Positions 37,136-50,006 of a stretch of DNA of 64,000 nt are shown here, one piece after another. The stretch's first letter is position 1. Every line of letters starts with the position of its first letter. The notes beneath the pieces were generated by a model, which was given only the letters and a program-made list of their open reading frames with translations, did not search any database and was not told the origin of the DNA. The position numbers and the translations under genes are program-made. This DNA comes from Podocnemis expansa (lineage: Eukaryota > Chordata > Testudines > Podocnemididae), in assembly GCA_007922195.1 (NCBI GenBank), contig ML681995.1:12680663-12744662 (forward strand). The letters run 5' to 3'.

Positions 37136-37774
37136 TGCCTTTAATGTGCTTGGTTTGACAATATCACTATAGTAATTAAAGGCTGAATAAATACTGGTAA
37201 TTAAAGGATTAAAAATCCCTTTAATCCATCTTAATGTAGTTTTTTGTCTGGGAATTTCCTTAGTTCCCTGCCCAAGATTATAAATTTCATATACAGACAT
37301 TAAACAAAATCCCAAAGAGTTCTACTGGGTGCTATTTCTAATTATTTGATGACCGGTAGTATGAAACCTTAAAACATTTATTTAATTGTAACTTTTAAGG
37401 GCATTTGACTGGCCAGAGCACACTGGTCAATTTACAGCCACTTTGCATCCCTAGAACTGCGCAAAGTATCCGAGATGTATCAGAAAACATGTCCTTTAAT
37501 TTTCAACTGACTTACTGGTCTGGAGGACCCAGTCAGTTAGACCAGTGCTTTGGGAAAGGACTTCAAGGAGTGCCTATTCCCTGAACCTCTAGTATCAAAG
37601 TTGTAAGGGCTCCCCCAGCACTCCTCCCTCAGTTTCTCAACCAGTATAACCTCATTGCACAGGTGTGCAGTCTCTTTCAAACATTGATGCCCAGCTAGAA
37701 TGCAGCCATGGACTCTTTAAGGGGCAGTGACAGCTGAGCCCAATAATCTACAAATAGGAATTCTCAACATGTGT

Positions 37775-37895
37775 CCAGGGTTAAAGTAAGGCACAATCCA
37801 TTGCAATGCCATTCCAGGCCCCACTATTTTTAGGGACCAGTGTTCTCAGGCCCCTAAAAATAGAAGAAAGAATTCTGCCTTACTTTAACCTGTGC
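37775..37895. mobile_element. short foldback MITE
   Basis: The left end is ccagggttaaagtaaggc. The right end, read in reverse complement, is cacaggttaaagtaaggc (16 of 18 match). Internal 'ctatttttaggg' and 'cccctaaaaatag' pair as well. A half copy lies at about 38433-38530. The interval between them (37896-38432) is GC-rich, with a (CA)n run near 38190 and G-runs near 38400. Confidence 0.5.
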
Positions 37896-39699
37896 CGATG
37901 AGCGCAGGGCCCAGCTGCACTCCCCTTCAGGAGCAAGAAGCTCAGACTCTGGGGGCAGACACTGTCCCCATGGCCAGGCACTCAAGCCCCTTTCCCAGCC
38001 CACCAGGGGTCCTCCTGCTTGGTGGCCAAGGCCCTGGCCTCTCCCCTGCCCCTGGCTCACCTCTCTCAGCACTGACGCAGGACACCCCACTGGGCAGCAG
38101 GGTCCAGCCACAGGCTTGTGCTTGCTGGCCTTCGGGGCTCCCTGTTGTGCTGCTGCCCAGGGCCCCCTACCAGCCTGTCTCCTGCCCCCCACACACACAC
38201 AGCACAGGGGGGTGGCCCCAATCCTGAGCACAACTCCCCCTGATGTGGACAGAGCCCTGTGTCTGCCAGGGCCCCACAAGGTCAGCAGGGAGTTGAGTGT
38301 GGAGTTCATGGGTGTGTATTGGGGGGGTAAGGGAATAGTGGGGATGAGGAGTGGCTATCAGGGGCTGGGGTTGGGTATTGGGGGCAGGGTGTGGTTTTGG
38401 GGGGGGGTTTTTGGGGGCGGGGGGAACACTGGGGATGCAGGAGTTAAAGTAAGAGGGAATGACCCTGAATGCAGTTCCAGGGCCCATAAATTTAAGGGGC
38501 CAGCATTCCAGGGCCCCTAAAAATAGAAAAATCCAGCAGAGCACATATTCTACCCTGTCTTGGCTGTCAGTAAGTCCTATGCCCCACCATTGTTAACCAC
38601 ACAATACTTATTGTGTTATACAGCGTTTGCTAGTTTGTGACAATAATTGATAGAGACATAAATGCTGTACAAAACTATAAATATTTTTATGGAACAATAA
38701 CAGATGCATGTGGAACTGAGAAGTGGTTGCAAATGCCTGCCTGGGCTGGGGCCCACTTATCCACAAAGGGGGGCCCAGATGATATGGGAAGGCGGCCTGC
38801 TGATTAGGAGGATTCAGGGGCCTGCCAAATTTTACTTTAGCCACTGCATCTGTCCACTTTCCCTCATACCACTGAGTGATTACAACTGATAGAATTGCTG
38901 CATGCAAATTAGCTGTTTAAAAATAGTGATGTTTGGTTGAATTACCTTTGTCACAATGACCTCACTTATGATATAGACTACATTTAATGCATAACAATTA
39001 GATACAACAATCAATAACAGCTTACTTACAGTCTAATTTCTTTAAATGTAACCTATGCACAAAATGGCTATTGCTTTTAACTACTTGGAAAGTTTGCAGT
39101 GTCCATATTATTTCATTGTTAAGATTGTTCGAGACAAAGAAGAGTGGTAGGTGTAATTTTGTTCAAGCACCCAGTTAAATTTTAACTCAAATAATAATAA
39201 TATACAACTCTTCTAAAATAAGAATTTTTCTGTCAGTATAGTGCTGTTTACACCAGGGTTTAGGTTGACCTAACCAGTGATGTCTACTTAACTTTTTGGA
39301 GTAGACCAAGCCTTGACAACATAAGGATAGATCTGGTAACCCAGAAAGGCTGAGGCCACCCTGCCAAACTCACGACAAAAGTATGTGCATGTGTTTTAAG
39401 AAAACATTTCTGACTTATGGTGGATAGGGTTTAGTTTACGTTCGCAAACAACTGAAATGCCTCATAGACATATAAGCAGTGCTAGCCACTCATTGTTCTA
39501 TGACTTATTTATTACTAAGGAAAGAGTTGTTGTAGGGATTACAGGAAAAACCAGCAATGCTGCCTGTTTAGGCTGCACCGCTTACAGTTTCCATGATGAG
39601 AAAGGCGGTAAGAGCAGATTACAGGAGGAACTCATGAGTGCTTTTCCTCTGGACAGGGATTATTTTACTGAAGCGATACGTCCCGTCACAGCAACAGTG

Positions 39700-40735
39700 T
39701 ATCAGAGATTCACTAATGATATTTTCATCCTTTGGCCAGAGAATGTGAAGTTCCTCAGATTTCCACCACAACTGCAACCCCCACCTCCTGTCCATTAAAC
39801 TCTCTCTGGAACACTTCCACACCAGGACCAACTTCCGGGACACCAGCAAAGGAACCCGACAGATAACCAGCTACAAGAAACCACTCTGATCCTCAGAGAT
39901 CCAGTAACCACACCAGACACACCCAGAAATCTACAGCCAGGCCCTCAGCTGCTATTGAACATGTTCAAACCCACCTTCCTTCAATAAGGACACACTACTA
40001 GAGGAGTAAGTCACATCTTGAAACAGGCTACCCAAATTCCTCAGGAGAACCTGTTTTAGTAAAGAAATAAAGTCTCTTCTGACTGGACACCCCTAATTAT
40101 CACCTACCTTCCACATCAGAACCCATGTAGGGTATCATCGAACTACTACAAACCATACTCAGCGGGGACTCATATAATCCATATTTGATGGGGACTTCAT
40201 CCTGAAAGAAATCTTTCCCGAGTCCCAGCTTCTGGCCTTCAACCAACCCCATGAACTCTCCAAGCTCATCATCAGAAGCAAGCTCGCCACAGATCACAAC
40301 CCACCAACTCAAAACAGCACTAGACCCTGCCAAAACAACAGCTGCAAAACCTGTGGACACATCTCCATTATGAACAACCATGCCACAGCACACCTTTCAG
40401 GATCACTGAAGCCTACACATGCCTATCCCAACATGCAGTGTACTCCTCCAGTGCACAAAATGCCCCAAAAACAAATATGTAGGTGAAAGCAGAAAATCAC
40501 TGCACTCACAATTTAACTCACACAGGAAAATGATGAAAGCATCCTGCCGCCTGCAGGTGAACGCTTTTTAATAAATAGTTACACTTTAGCTGACCCATCT
40601 GTCCACTTTCTCAAAGGAAACCTGCACAACACTTTCAAAAGACACATCAGGGAGCTTAAATTTACTTTGCTAGACATTAAAAATCATGAACTGAATAGAG
40701 ACCCTGGATTTCTGGCTTACTACAACAACCTATAA
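39700..40735 (+). mobile_element. Penelope-like retroelement remnant
   Basis: The beginning resembles the reverse-transcriptase box: 'RFTNDIFILWPE' in place of the family's RYIDDIFFIW. Farther on, near 40333-40362, is a cysteine pair 'NSCKTCGHI', and at 40443-40490 'LLQCTKCPKNKYVGES', the start of a GIY-YIG endonuclease domain. The end 'ELKFTLLDIKNHELNRDPGFLAYYN' also fits the C-terminus. RT followed by GIY-YIG defines Penelope-like elements. Many stops and shifts are present, so this copy is dead. Confidence 0.7.
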
Positions 40736-40764
40736 CCCACTAACACCCCTTCCCTGGTTGCCTG

Positions 40765-41217
40765 CAGGGCCGTCCTTAAGGGGGTGCTGGGGCCTGGGGC
40801 CAATCAGCCTGTGCAGGCCCCTCCCTGCATGCCAGGGGCGGACTGAGCTGGTCCAGGGGTTGGACTATGCTCTTCTGTCGCACCTCTGGGCTGGTCCACC
40901 CTGCCCCCCAAGGGTGGAACAGCAAGCCCATGGGAGGGGTGAGGGAAGCGAAGCTTGGTCTCTGAGCTGGTCGGCTCCACCCTTGGGCTGAGTGGACCAG
41001 CCAAGAGGGGAGGCTGGTCAGGCTCCTGGCTGCCCTCTGCTCCAACCTGCTTCCTTCAGCTTTGCATCAAAAGCAGCAGGGAGGGGGTGGGGGACAGCAC
41101 AGATTGGGGGGGGGGGGCAGCAGTTTGGGCCCTGCACTGTCCTGCTCAGGGCAGGGCCCACAGAACCACGGGGGCAGGGACAATCAGCCCTCTTGCCCCA
41201 CCTTAAGGGCAGCCCTG
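40765..41217. mobile_element. hAT-type non-autonomous element, family 'cagggccgtcc'
   Basis: The left end is cagggccgtccttaagg. The right end, read in reverse complement, is cagggctgcccttaagg. The flanks gttgcctg (40757-40764) and gttgcctc (41218-41225) match at 7 of 8. It is related to 26896-27215 and has a G12 run near 41106-41117. Confidence 0.8.
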
Positions 41218-41955
41218 GTTGCCTCCCCCTTTGTCCCTATGACTGCTAATAGGCTGCTTCATCTTGCTTGATCCCTTGAATATATGTTAACTACTTGTAC
41301 TAAACCATCTAGTCTACCTTGCATGTAGCTGTGAAACTTTGCTGGCTACAGTGTTGTCTCTTAGGGTGTGAAAAACCACCCTCCTGAGTGACAGATTTTG
41401 CCACATAAGCATAGATGGACAAGGCCTCTGCTCAAAAGCTTGTTTCGCCCACCAACAAAAGTTGGTCCAGTTAAAGATACGTGGCTACAGCAACTGTGTA
41501 TGGCAGAGATGTCCATTACAAAGCATCAGGGCCTTATCTCCAGTTACAAATTGGTCAGCTCTTATGTTACAGTAACTGCACAGGATGGTATCCTTTGATA
41601 GATGCAGTGGCTGTCCTGGGATGGGAACAATGATTTGGTTGAGGGCTTGTAGATAATCTGTTCCAGTTTTTTCAGATTTTCCCCCAACTGAGTCTCTGTT
41701 GGCAAAGGATTAGAAATATACTAAAACATGCTTGGGCATGAAGAATATTTGCTGCTAGTACTGTGGTAGCTATGAGACAGTAAGCCTATGCATTTTACTG
41801 AACAGCAGAATGGAAGAGGCTTTGCCTTTTGTGATTCACTTTGCTATATGTAGTCTTCATGCCAGAGCTGAGACTGCAACTGTGTTAACAAGATCTGCCC
41901 CCGCTCCTGTGTGCAGCAGGTGCCACAGCTACAGAAGAGAAACTCTGTTGTAATT

Positions 41956-42077
41956 AGGGTGACCAGATGTGCCAGTTTTATAGGTACACTCCTGATATTT
42001 GAGGCTTTGTCTTATATAGACACCTATTATCACCCCTATCTCATCCTGATTTTTCATGCTTGCTATCAGGTCACATT
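41956..42077. mobile_element. short MITE, 'gggtgaccag' family
   Basis: Begins agggtgaccagatgtgcc and ends tgctatcaggtcacatt, which are imperfect inverted ends. The core is 'gatatttgaggctttgtcttatatagacacctattatcacccc'. The same ends bound 55916-56494. Confidence 0.55.
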
Positions 42078-42454
42078 AGTGTAATGAGAAGGAGAAAGAT
42101 GCTATGAATGGTAAAATAAATTAAAAAAATCACAAGTTGCATCTCCCTTTAAGCAAGCATTCAAGAAATCCATGTAGGCCTTACTGCTGCAGGGCACTTA
42201 AAAATGCTTTTAAGTGTTTAAATCCCCTTGAAGTCAAGGGTGCGCAAGCACATATTAAAGTCACTTTGCAGAATCTGGGCCAGAAAGATCAAATCTGAAG
42301 CTGCTTGACATGTAACATTTGGGAACTGCAGACCCTGAAATCAATGGGAGTTTTGCTAATCTGTGGCCACTGCGTCAGGCCCCATAGGTCCCTGGTTTGG
42401 ATTTAAACTATTAATAGAAAAACAAACAGCCCTTTAAAAAAAAACTTTGTGTAA

Positions 42455-42660
42455 ATCAATAGCACACTGGACTGGGACCCAGGAGACCTTGGTTTTATTC
42501 CCATTGACCTGCTGGGTGACCTTGACTAAGTCAAGTAGCTTGACTCTGTGGCTCAGTTTCCCCATCAGTAAATATGCAGGTAACAACAACTTGCATCTTT
42601 TGTAAAAGACTTTGAGATCTACTAATGAAAAGCACTAACAGCTAGGCATTATATTATGTT
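42455..42660 (+). mobile_element. MIR-like SINE
   Basis: The head is 'gcacactggactgggacccaggagaccttggttttattcccattgac', the core is 'ctgtggctcagtttccccatcagtaaa', and the tail is 'gactttgagatctactaatgaaaagcactaacagctaggcattat'. Confidence 0.75.
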
Positions 42661-45600
42661 TATTATAGATCTAATAGCTTTACATAAGAACGAGTTCATG
42701 ATGCATCATTTAATTTCAGGTTTTTCATCCTAAACTCAGGGTTGAGGAAGGACACTTTTTTAGTCCCACTTCTGGGTGCCCCTGGGCAAAGATGCTAAGC
42801 ATCTGACTCCAGGAAACACACAAATGTAGCAAAGAGAAAAATGACCTGCAGGTATGTCTCAGATGAAGGGTGTGTGATCCTTCAGTTCCTAATATAGCAA
42901 GAAGTTTCATGGAATTACTTTCCTGAAGAGGAGTTTTTACTTACACAGTTAAGGACTTGCAGGACTGATTTTTCACCCATATTGCTCTGCAGGGGTGATA
43001 TGAATCCAGTTTTGGGCCCCAACTCTTTTACCAGCTCATTCCTTTGTCAGGATGTTATAAATAAATAAGGAGACACTGGATAACCACTTTAACTTTTCAA
43101 AAATCTATCTGTGTCAGGTAAGGTTTCTTCACCTTCCTTAGGTACATCACATGTAATTGTTACACTGTTGAAGAGCCCATTAGATGCATTATACTCTGAG
43201 CGGTATGAAACCACATCAATTGTCTAGCATACACTACAGCATTAAAAATGAATGTCAAATAGCTCAGATGACAGTACACACACTTAGGGCTGTTGCAAAC
43301 TCAGCAAAAGTCAAAACGGGGTGGGGGGGCTGCTGCAAGAACTGTGGGCTACTTGCTAGGAGACAGCAGCTAAAAATACACACCTATTTAACCTTGTAGC
43401 ATTTGAGGAGATCACAGCCCTGTAGTAAGAGAGGGAGCTGTTTTGTCTGACCTAAAGCAGGACAAGGCACCCAACATGAAGTGATCAGTGCATAGAACTT
43501 GCAGACACATGGTCCTGCTGTGCTAATGTCCAATTCAAGTCAGGGCTCCTCTCACAAGTGAGAATTTGCAATCCACTGGCTGCATGAGGCTCAAGGGATT
43601 GTACACAATCACTTTTCATCACAGTCCTTCCCATGCATCTCCACAGCACCAGCCACGTGGTGACCTAAGATGTGTGATGGAAATAGTGATTGTGACCTTA
43701 TGGACTTGATGCAGGGCTGCCTTAAGTTCCCTGGCCCATGCAATGCAGGAGGCCGGATGAGATCACCATAAGTGTCCCTTCCACACTTCAAGTCTATGCA
43801 TCTACAGTTGGTAAATGTGGTTGTGGCTCTGCCAGTGCAACTCTCAGGGCCTTGGCACTAGCCAAACCTCTCAATGATGGCAGGAATGCTAATATGACTG
43901 GATCTAACTAGCACTCGTTCTAGGCAGCAGGTAGAGTTCACCTGCACTGTTTCTCTATTGTATTGAATTTGCACAGTACAGCAATGAATCATCCTGTATT
44001 AGATCTGCCAAGCATTATGAGTTTTCCTCTCCGGTAGTTCCTAATTTTACCAATGCAGTTTCAAGACGCACCTTCCTTTCTTCACTGTGGAGTGCCACAG
44101 GGCTGCTAGTGAGCCAGTAGGACGTAGACACTTATGCAGTAACTGCTGTACTAACACACACCAGAAGTGTTACGGTAGCTAGTCAGTCCCAAATAGGCAT
44201 TCCATTCAGAATGGTGGTGGGTTACAAAGAGAAGGACCAAGAGGAGTGAGAGAGACTAATGGAGGGCTTCCACTCTGTCCATTTTTACTGTCATTGATGC
44301 TGAAACCTGAGAGCTAGATTCCACCTTCTTATCCTGGCTAGGCCCATATGAGACCTCTGGGTGGATTTCTCCATGCTAGGAAGGGTGCATTGCTAACGCT
44401 CGATTCCAATCCTCACCCAGAAGGAAAGAGTGTTGTGTGTGTATCTCTCTCTCACCAGAGGCTTTCAAATCCATGTCACTGACAAACACCACACCCCAAA
44501 ACAAATGTTGGACTGGTCCCACATTTGCATGTATTCTCATAACTGCACCTTCTCTGCCTAGCACATGACACCTGTCTCAGTGTGTGTGGTGGGAGGGCAT
44601 GGGTGCATCAAATGATCTTGTATACATTTCCCAGGAGGGAACAGCTTCAAGGCCTTTCCCACCATTTTTCCACAGCTTGTAGGTTTAAATTGAGGCTGGG
44701 GGTTTGTGTGAAAGGGTGAGATTTTAAAAGGTGCTCAGTGTTGGCCTAATTCTGTATTCTGAAGTCAGTGATAAAACATCACCCCTTGCTCTCAATGGGA
44801 GCAGGCTTGGGTCAGTACTGAGAGCACTTCAGAACCCCCAGTCCAAGCCTTTAAATTTGCTACAACCTTAAGTTCTCTCCAGAACTTGCCCCCTCTCCCC
44901 AGGTTTTTCAGCCCATTCCCATCAACAGCTACTGCTCTGTCCCTCCACGGCCCTCCTGCAGGCTTTTTCACCTGCTGACAGCTGACCCAAATCAATGACA
45001 AGTGGGGTGCTGGTTAAAGGTTGCTGTTTAAAAAACATCATCTCAAAATGGGCACTGATAGAACACTCTGAATGAGTCAATGTAGCATTTGGAACAGTGA
45101 ATATGCTTGGGTTAGGTCCTTCTCTCCCCAGTTTCTCAGAACATGATAAAGACTCCTCTACAAAGAAAAGGAGCTAAAGCTGATGAAACAAAAGTGATGG
45201 GAGTGGATTAGGTGTCCCAGTGCAGAGCAGCCTCAGAGACAGACCAGTCTCTCAGGTATAATACCATGGTAACTGCTGCTAGTTTATGGATCAGAGAAGG
45301 TTGCATCCAGTGCTGGTGAGTACAGCAGTTCTCTCCTTTTCTGAGCTTGCTATAGACACCTTTTCCTTTAGAAGGGTTGTGGGCTAGTTACACAAACAGG
45401 AAATTCCAGGAGCTTGTGTCTGTTTTAAATGATCCACTACAGAAATGACAAGCAAGAGGGAAGATGCAGAGGTTAAGCTTGACTGGCCAGCATTCTAGCT
45501 CTGGAAGCAAATCTCCTGCAAAGCAATTTGTTTCATTCTGTTTCTTCTCTTGAAACGTAAGTATTTCTGCATTTGGAAGGCACCTCACACAGCATGATGC

Positions 45601-46118
45601 ATTACACCAATGTAGAATTACTAGCCCAAAAGCCTCACAGAATATTCAGCAAGTTTGCAATGCTACATGTGCCTAAAAAGAATGGTGGAGGGAGTATTGA
45701 TTACATTGTTTTGGGTATATAATCAGCAACCTCCTGCATTTGCAGGTCCTTGGCAGTGGTGCCCCTCATCCCTTGTGTTCTCTGCCAGGGGCACACCATA
45801 GTTTAGTCCCTGGTGGGCTGTAACACCGATCTACTTCTGGCTGCTGGCTTGGTTGCGCCCGCAGCGTTTAGCATAGTTTTACTCTGCAATTAGACACCCA
45901 TGGCTAGCATCTGCCAGCTTGGGCACTGGTGGCCATGGAGGCTGTTTTAATTGCTAGGCTAGAGGTTTTTCAGGCTCAGATTGCAGCAGGAGCTCTGGGA
46001 CCCTGACCCTCCCACATCACAGGGTCCTGGCACCCAGCCTTCAGCAGGCACCTGCATGTCTACACTGCATTTAAACAGCCCCTTAGCTCAAGCCCCATAA
46101 GCCAGATCAAGTGGTATG
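42661..46118. other. no gene seen; CR1 tail at about 43690-43803
   Basis: A degraded CR1 3' end reads 'gatgagatcaccataagtgtcccttccacacttcaagtctatg' on the plus strand. No coding exon is visible in the rest. Confidence 0.4.
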
Positions 46119-46126
46119 GGCTAGCT

Positions 46127-46492
46127 CAGGGAACAGCAACTGAAAAGATAAGAGCCATTTTTAAAAATTCCTTTAGTAACCTAGTGTTTTAAGAACTGCA
46201 ATGGGTATAACCTCCTGGTAGGAGGTAGGGAGAATTGAGAGAGGGCACTGGAAGAGCCTGGAACCAGGAGCAGGCCCCCTGCAGTCATTCATTCAGTTTG
46301 GGGGGGGGGGGGGAGAATCCTGCAGCCCGGCATGGGCCACCAGCAGGGTCCCCTGGTGGCAGGGGTAGGGGCTAGAGCCAGGAGAGGACTGCCCACAGGG
46401 TCCCCTAGTGGTGGTGGGGAAGGGACCTGGTGTTGCAAGGAGACAGCCAAAAAGCTGCATGTGGCTCTGGAACTTCTGGTTGCAGACTCCTG
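46127..46492. mobile_element. hAT-type element with perfect 8-bp duplication
   Basis: The left end is cagggaacagcaac. The right end, read in reverse complement, is caggagtctgcaac. It is flanked by identical ggctagct at 46119-46126 and 46493-46500. A G14 tract lies inside at about 46301-46314. There is no transposase. Confidence 0.8.
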
Positions 46493-47466
46493 GGCTAGCT
46501 TATGTTTTGGTTTTTTTTAATTACAGTGTAAACAACCTCACTGGTCTGTGCTATACAGGATGGAAGGCTAAATGATTTGGTGGTTCCCTCTGACAACCTC
46601 TATGACAAGCTAGATTTACATTGCTGAAGGTATCAGTCTGTTCATATATTTTACTATAAAAACCTCACCTGTGCCTTCTGTTTGCACACACCCTACTCTG
46701 CAGATTGGGAAAAGCACACATTGGCTTTAAAAACAGTCTTTTGAATGAAACTGTGCATGTCTTGCAGTGCAATCTAATGCCCTCATAGGGGCAAATGTTA
46801 CAGAAAAGATGCAAGACAGTGTTGTGAAAAATTCTGAAGACTAATTATTTAGGATCAGATTCAGCAAAGCATTTAAGCACATTTGTTATTCTATTCAATT
46901 TGATAGGCCTTGTTGCTCAGTGATGAGCTTTTTCAAAGGGAAAAGAAGTTGCTTATGAAAAGCACAGGGAGACTCATGCTCCAGCCTCTCTTCAGCACTT
47001 GGGAGAATCCCACTGTTAACACTGAAGAGCCATGCTGGATCTGTACCTTGTATTGTGTCATTTGTGTGCATGGTGCTTACAGGTAGCAAGGCAGTTGCAT
47101 GGAAGAGCTTTCAATCTGAAACAGACTATCACTCAGAGCAATAAATCTATGGCAGGTTCAGCCACCATATGCCATGCTCTCCTTCAGCAGGCTCTTTAGT
47201 TTCCCTAGCCTGGCTGCAAGAGTCTTTCAAATTAAAGTTCTCAAAAATCTTGACAGGAAATGTCCTTCCTCTCACTTTTTCCTCAGGGAAGATTTCCATC
47301 TTTGTTCCACAGCCTTGGAAGGGGACTCCAGATCACCCCAAGTCCACTGACACACACAGTCCCTTGGACCCACCTCAAAATGAGGGTGGGAGCAGTCTAT
47401 ACTATTTCAGTATCTCCTACTCATGCTCTGTTTTCTGCAGCCCCCCTGTGTCTTTGCTATCTACAC

Positions 47467-47654
47467 CAGTGGCTTTCAAAAACTTAGGGTCAGGACCCAG
47501 TACTGGTCACAAACCCTCAAGAACTGGGTCATGCTGTCCCCTGCTGCTGCCACCTAAAGACAAATGCATTGCTCAGTGATGTAATTGTTGGGTCCTAGGC
47601 ATAAGTGGTTTTTTAAATTGGATCCTGAGGAGGGAAAAGGTTTGAAAACCACTG
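47467..47654. mobile_element. hAT-type MITE
   Basis: The ends cagtggctttcaaaaac and ggtttgaaaaccactg are inverted. The flanking octamers (atctacac / atctgtgc) match at only 5 of 8, so it is old. Confidence 0.55.
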
Positions 47655-47880
47655 ATCTGTGCCAACCCCCCCCCCGGTCTGATTGGATCAAATTACCTTC
47701 ATTTTCCCCACTTGGGGAGATGAGCTGGCTGTGTCACAGGTGGGGCTGACCTCTCCTCATCTCTGTAAAGAGCCAATCACTCTGTGAAATGTACTTTATT
47801 CTTTTCTATTGAAAAAAATCAAATGACAGAAAAAACACTTGGTAACTGTTGTGTTTAACATACTGCTTTGCCTCTGTTAG

Positions 47881-47953
47881 GCTCTACAGAAGGATGCCAG
47901 TTTGCAGGAAAAGCACATTAGATTCTTATTTTCTGAAGGAGCTAGATGAACAG
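47881..47953 (+). CDS. candidate exon upstream of the NHL-repeat exons
   Basis: A 73-bp segment lies between a good acceptor (ctgctttgcctctgttag, ending at 47880) and a donor (cag|gtaaag at 47954). One frame is open throughout; its peptide includes MPVCRKSTLDSYFLKELDEQ. That frame ends in phase 0, and the NHL exon at 50757 starts in phase 0, so the two would join in frame. I recognise no domain in so short a piece. The preceding exon is not identified. It could be chance. Confidence 0.3.
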
Positions 47954-48516
47954 GTAAAGTACCTGCGACTGGGGTGAGGGAATTGAGTGCCAGAGATGAA
48001 GCCCACTGAAGTCAGTGGAAAAAAATCCCACTGATTTCAATAGACTCTGGTGCCTGCCTTAGGTTCTAGAAATTTCAGACCCCTTCAGAACACTGCATCC
48101 ATTTTGCATATTGTGAGATTAAATGAAGGGCCTGACTTACCAGCTGCTCAGCACCCAGAAGCTCCAGGGATTTCAGTGGATGTTGCAAATGGTCAGCTTT
48201 TTCAGGACCAGGCCTTAGTATAAGTGTGCATGTGTATTTTCAAGCTGCTGGACAAGCAATTAATAGGAGATTGCATACTTGCTTAGCATTTTCCCTTTGC
48301 AAAGCACTGTACAGCAGGCACTAGTGACCCTCCCCCACAGCCCTGGTCAGGGAAGACAAAAGCTCTCATTTGACATTGAGCTGGAAAGATAAAGTGGCTA
48401 GATCAAGGTCACAGAGCATGTTTAGTGTCAAAGTAGTATAACAATGCCAGAGTTCTTGGTACCCACCCATTCGCTCAGCACTAGGCCAGATATCTTACTC
48501 CTTGGTACCTCTAAGC

Positions 48517-48926
48517 CAAGGGTCAGCAAGCCCCAGCACATGTGCCAGATGTGGCACGCGGACCAATCCTAAGCGGCATGCAACTCTGCTTAGACTTTCT
48601 TGCTGGTCCCACCTCTTAGTGTGGTCTGGAAGTTGTGACCAAGAGAGCCAGAGCGCAGCACGGGGGGCCGGCGCAGGGTAAGGCCTGTGGTCAATTGGGT
48701 CCCACAGTGGAGGGGAGTGGGGTGGCTCAGCCCGCTTTCCAGCCTGAGGGACCTCAACCATGCCTCCCCCATGCACCCCAGGGTCGGTCACCTGCCCCCA
48801 AGGAACTTAGCCTCCCCTGCAACCTGGGGTCCCTGGCTCCACCCCCACTTGGCCCTGCCCTCAGCACCTACTGAAGGTGTGGTGGGCAGGGCTGGCACAG
48901 GAGCCAGCAAAGGTTGCCAACCCCTG
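48517..48926. mobile_element. hAT-type element
   Basis: The left end is caagggtcagcaagcc. The right end, read in reverse complement, is caggggttggcaacc. The flanks ctctaagc (48509-48516) and ctctaaac (48927-48934) match at 7 of 8. The interior is GC-rich and non-coding. Confidence 0.75.
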
Positions 48927-48939
48927 CTCTAAACCCTCA

Positions 48940-50000
48940 TTCAACAAAGCACCCAACTTCTATGGGATTTAAACACAAGCTAATGGATCTATTCACATGC
49001 TTAAATACGTAGTTGAACTGAGGCTCAAATACCTTGCATATGCAACTGGGAATTATCCATTGGATTCCAGGGAATGTCTTCTTAAATCAGATTAAATGTA
49101 CAATGCATTTTCAGATCCTGATCCAACAGAGTACTTATGCATGAACTTAATTTTAACCACATGCATAATCCCACTAAAAAAAAGTGGGACTCTAACTCTT
49201 AAACGGTGGGCTTTGTTGAACTGGAGCCTCTGACAGGGTCCAGATTGGAATAGACACCATGGCCATGTGCTGGAGAATGGAGAGTTAGGCATATCCAGCA
49301 ATGAAGTAGTTTTTTCTCTTTGAACAGATAGCCACTTTTCTCATCAGGCAGCTTCATGTTAATAAATCCCATGACTGGAAAAGCCACTGATCATTCAGAT
49401 CTGTAATTTGAGAGATATTTATTGGATTTACCTGTTGAGTAGTCAGTCACCTGCCAATACTGTAATTCTGGAAACTCCTGTGAAGCCCTGGATTAAAGGT
49501 CAGCTTTTCATATTGTGAGAAGAATCTACATATAGATTTAAAAACAACCACACACCCCTCAGGTTCCAGCAGCTCCCATAAAAGGGTCTGAATAAATCTC
49601 ATTACTTCACACTAGTTGTGCCACTTCCAAAACACAAGGGGTGCTTCCCACACCATGCTCTTACTGGGAAGGTCGGTGGCTGTTGAGCTCTTTTGAAGAT
49701 CTGATCTCGGACTTCCGCTTTAGAAGTGGAAACGATTCAGTCAATAGCTTTGGTTCCAGCTGAAAAGGAGTCCAGCAGTTTCATCCCATGGGTCCACAAC
49801 ACAAAACCACCATGTAATTGGGTGTGACTGGTAGCCTAAATTCCAGAGGAACCCAAGAATTTGATAACAGGGATAATCACAAACAAGGATTCATGTGCAT
49901 TGATTAAGCTATGTGTTAGGGAAACATTTACACACCTCTCCCTCAGGTATGTTTGCTGTAGGGTGCTGTTAACGGGGTCTCAGTTCCAAGAGCATTATAT
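48940..50000. other. no gene seen
   Basis: No exon with good splice sites and no repeat that I can name. If the candidate exon at 47881-47953 is real, this is intron of the NHL-repeat gene. Confidence 0.4.
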
Positions 50001-50006
50001 TCGCAT

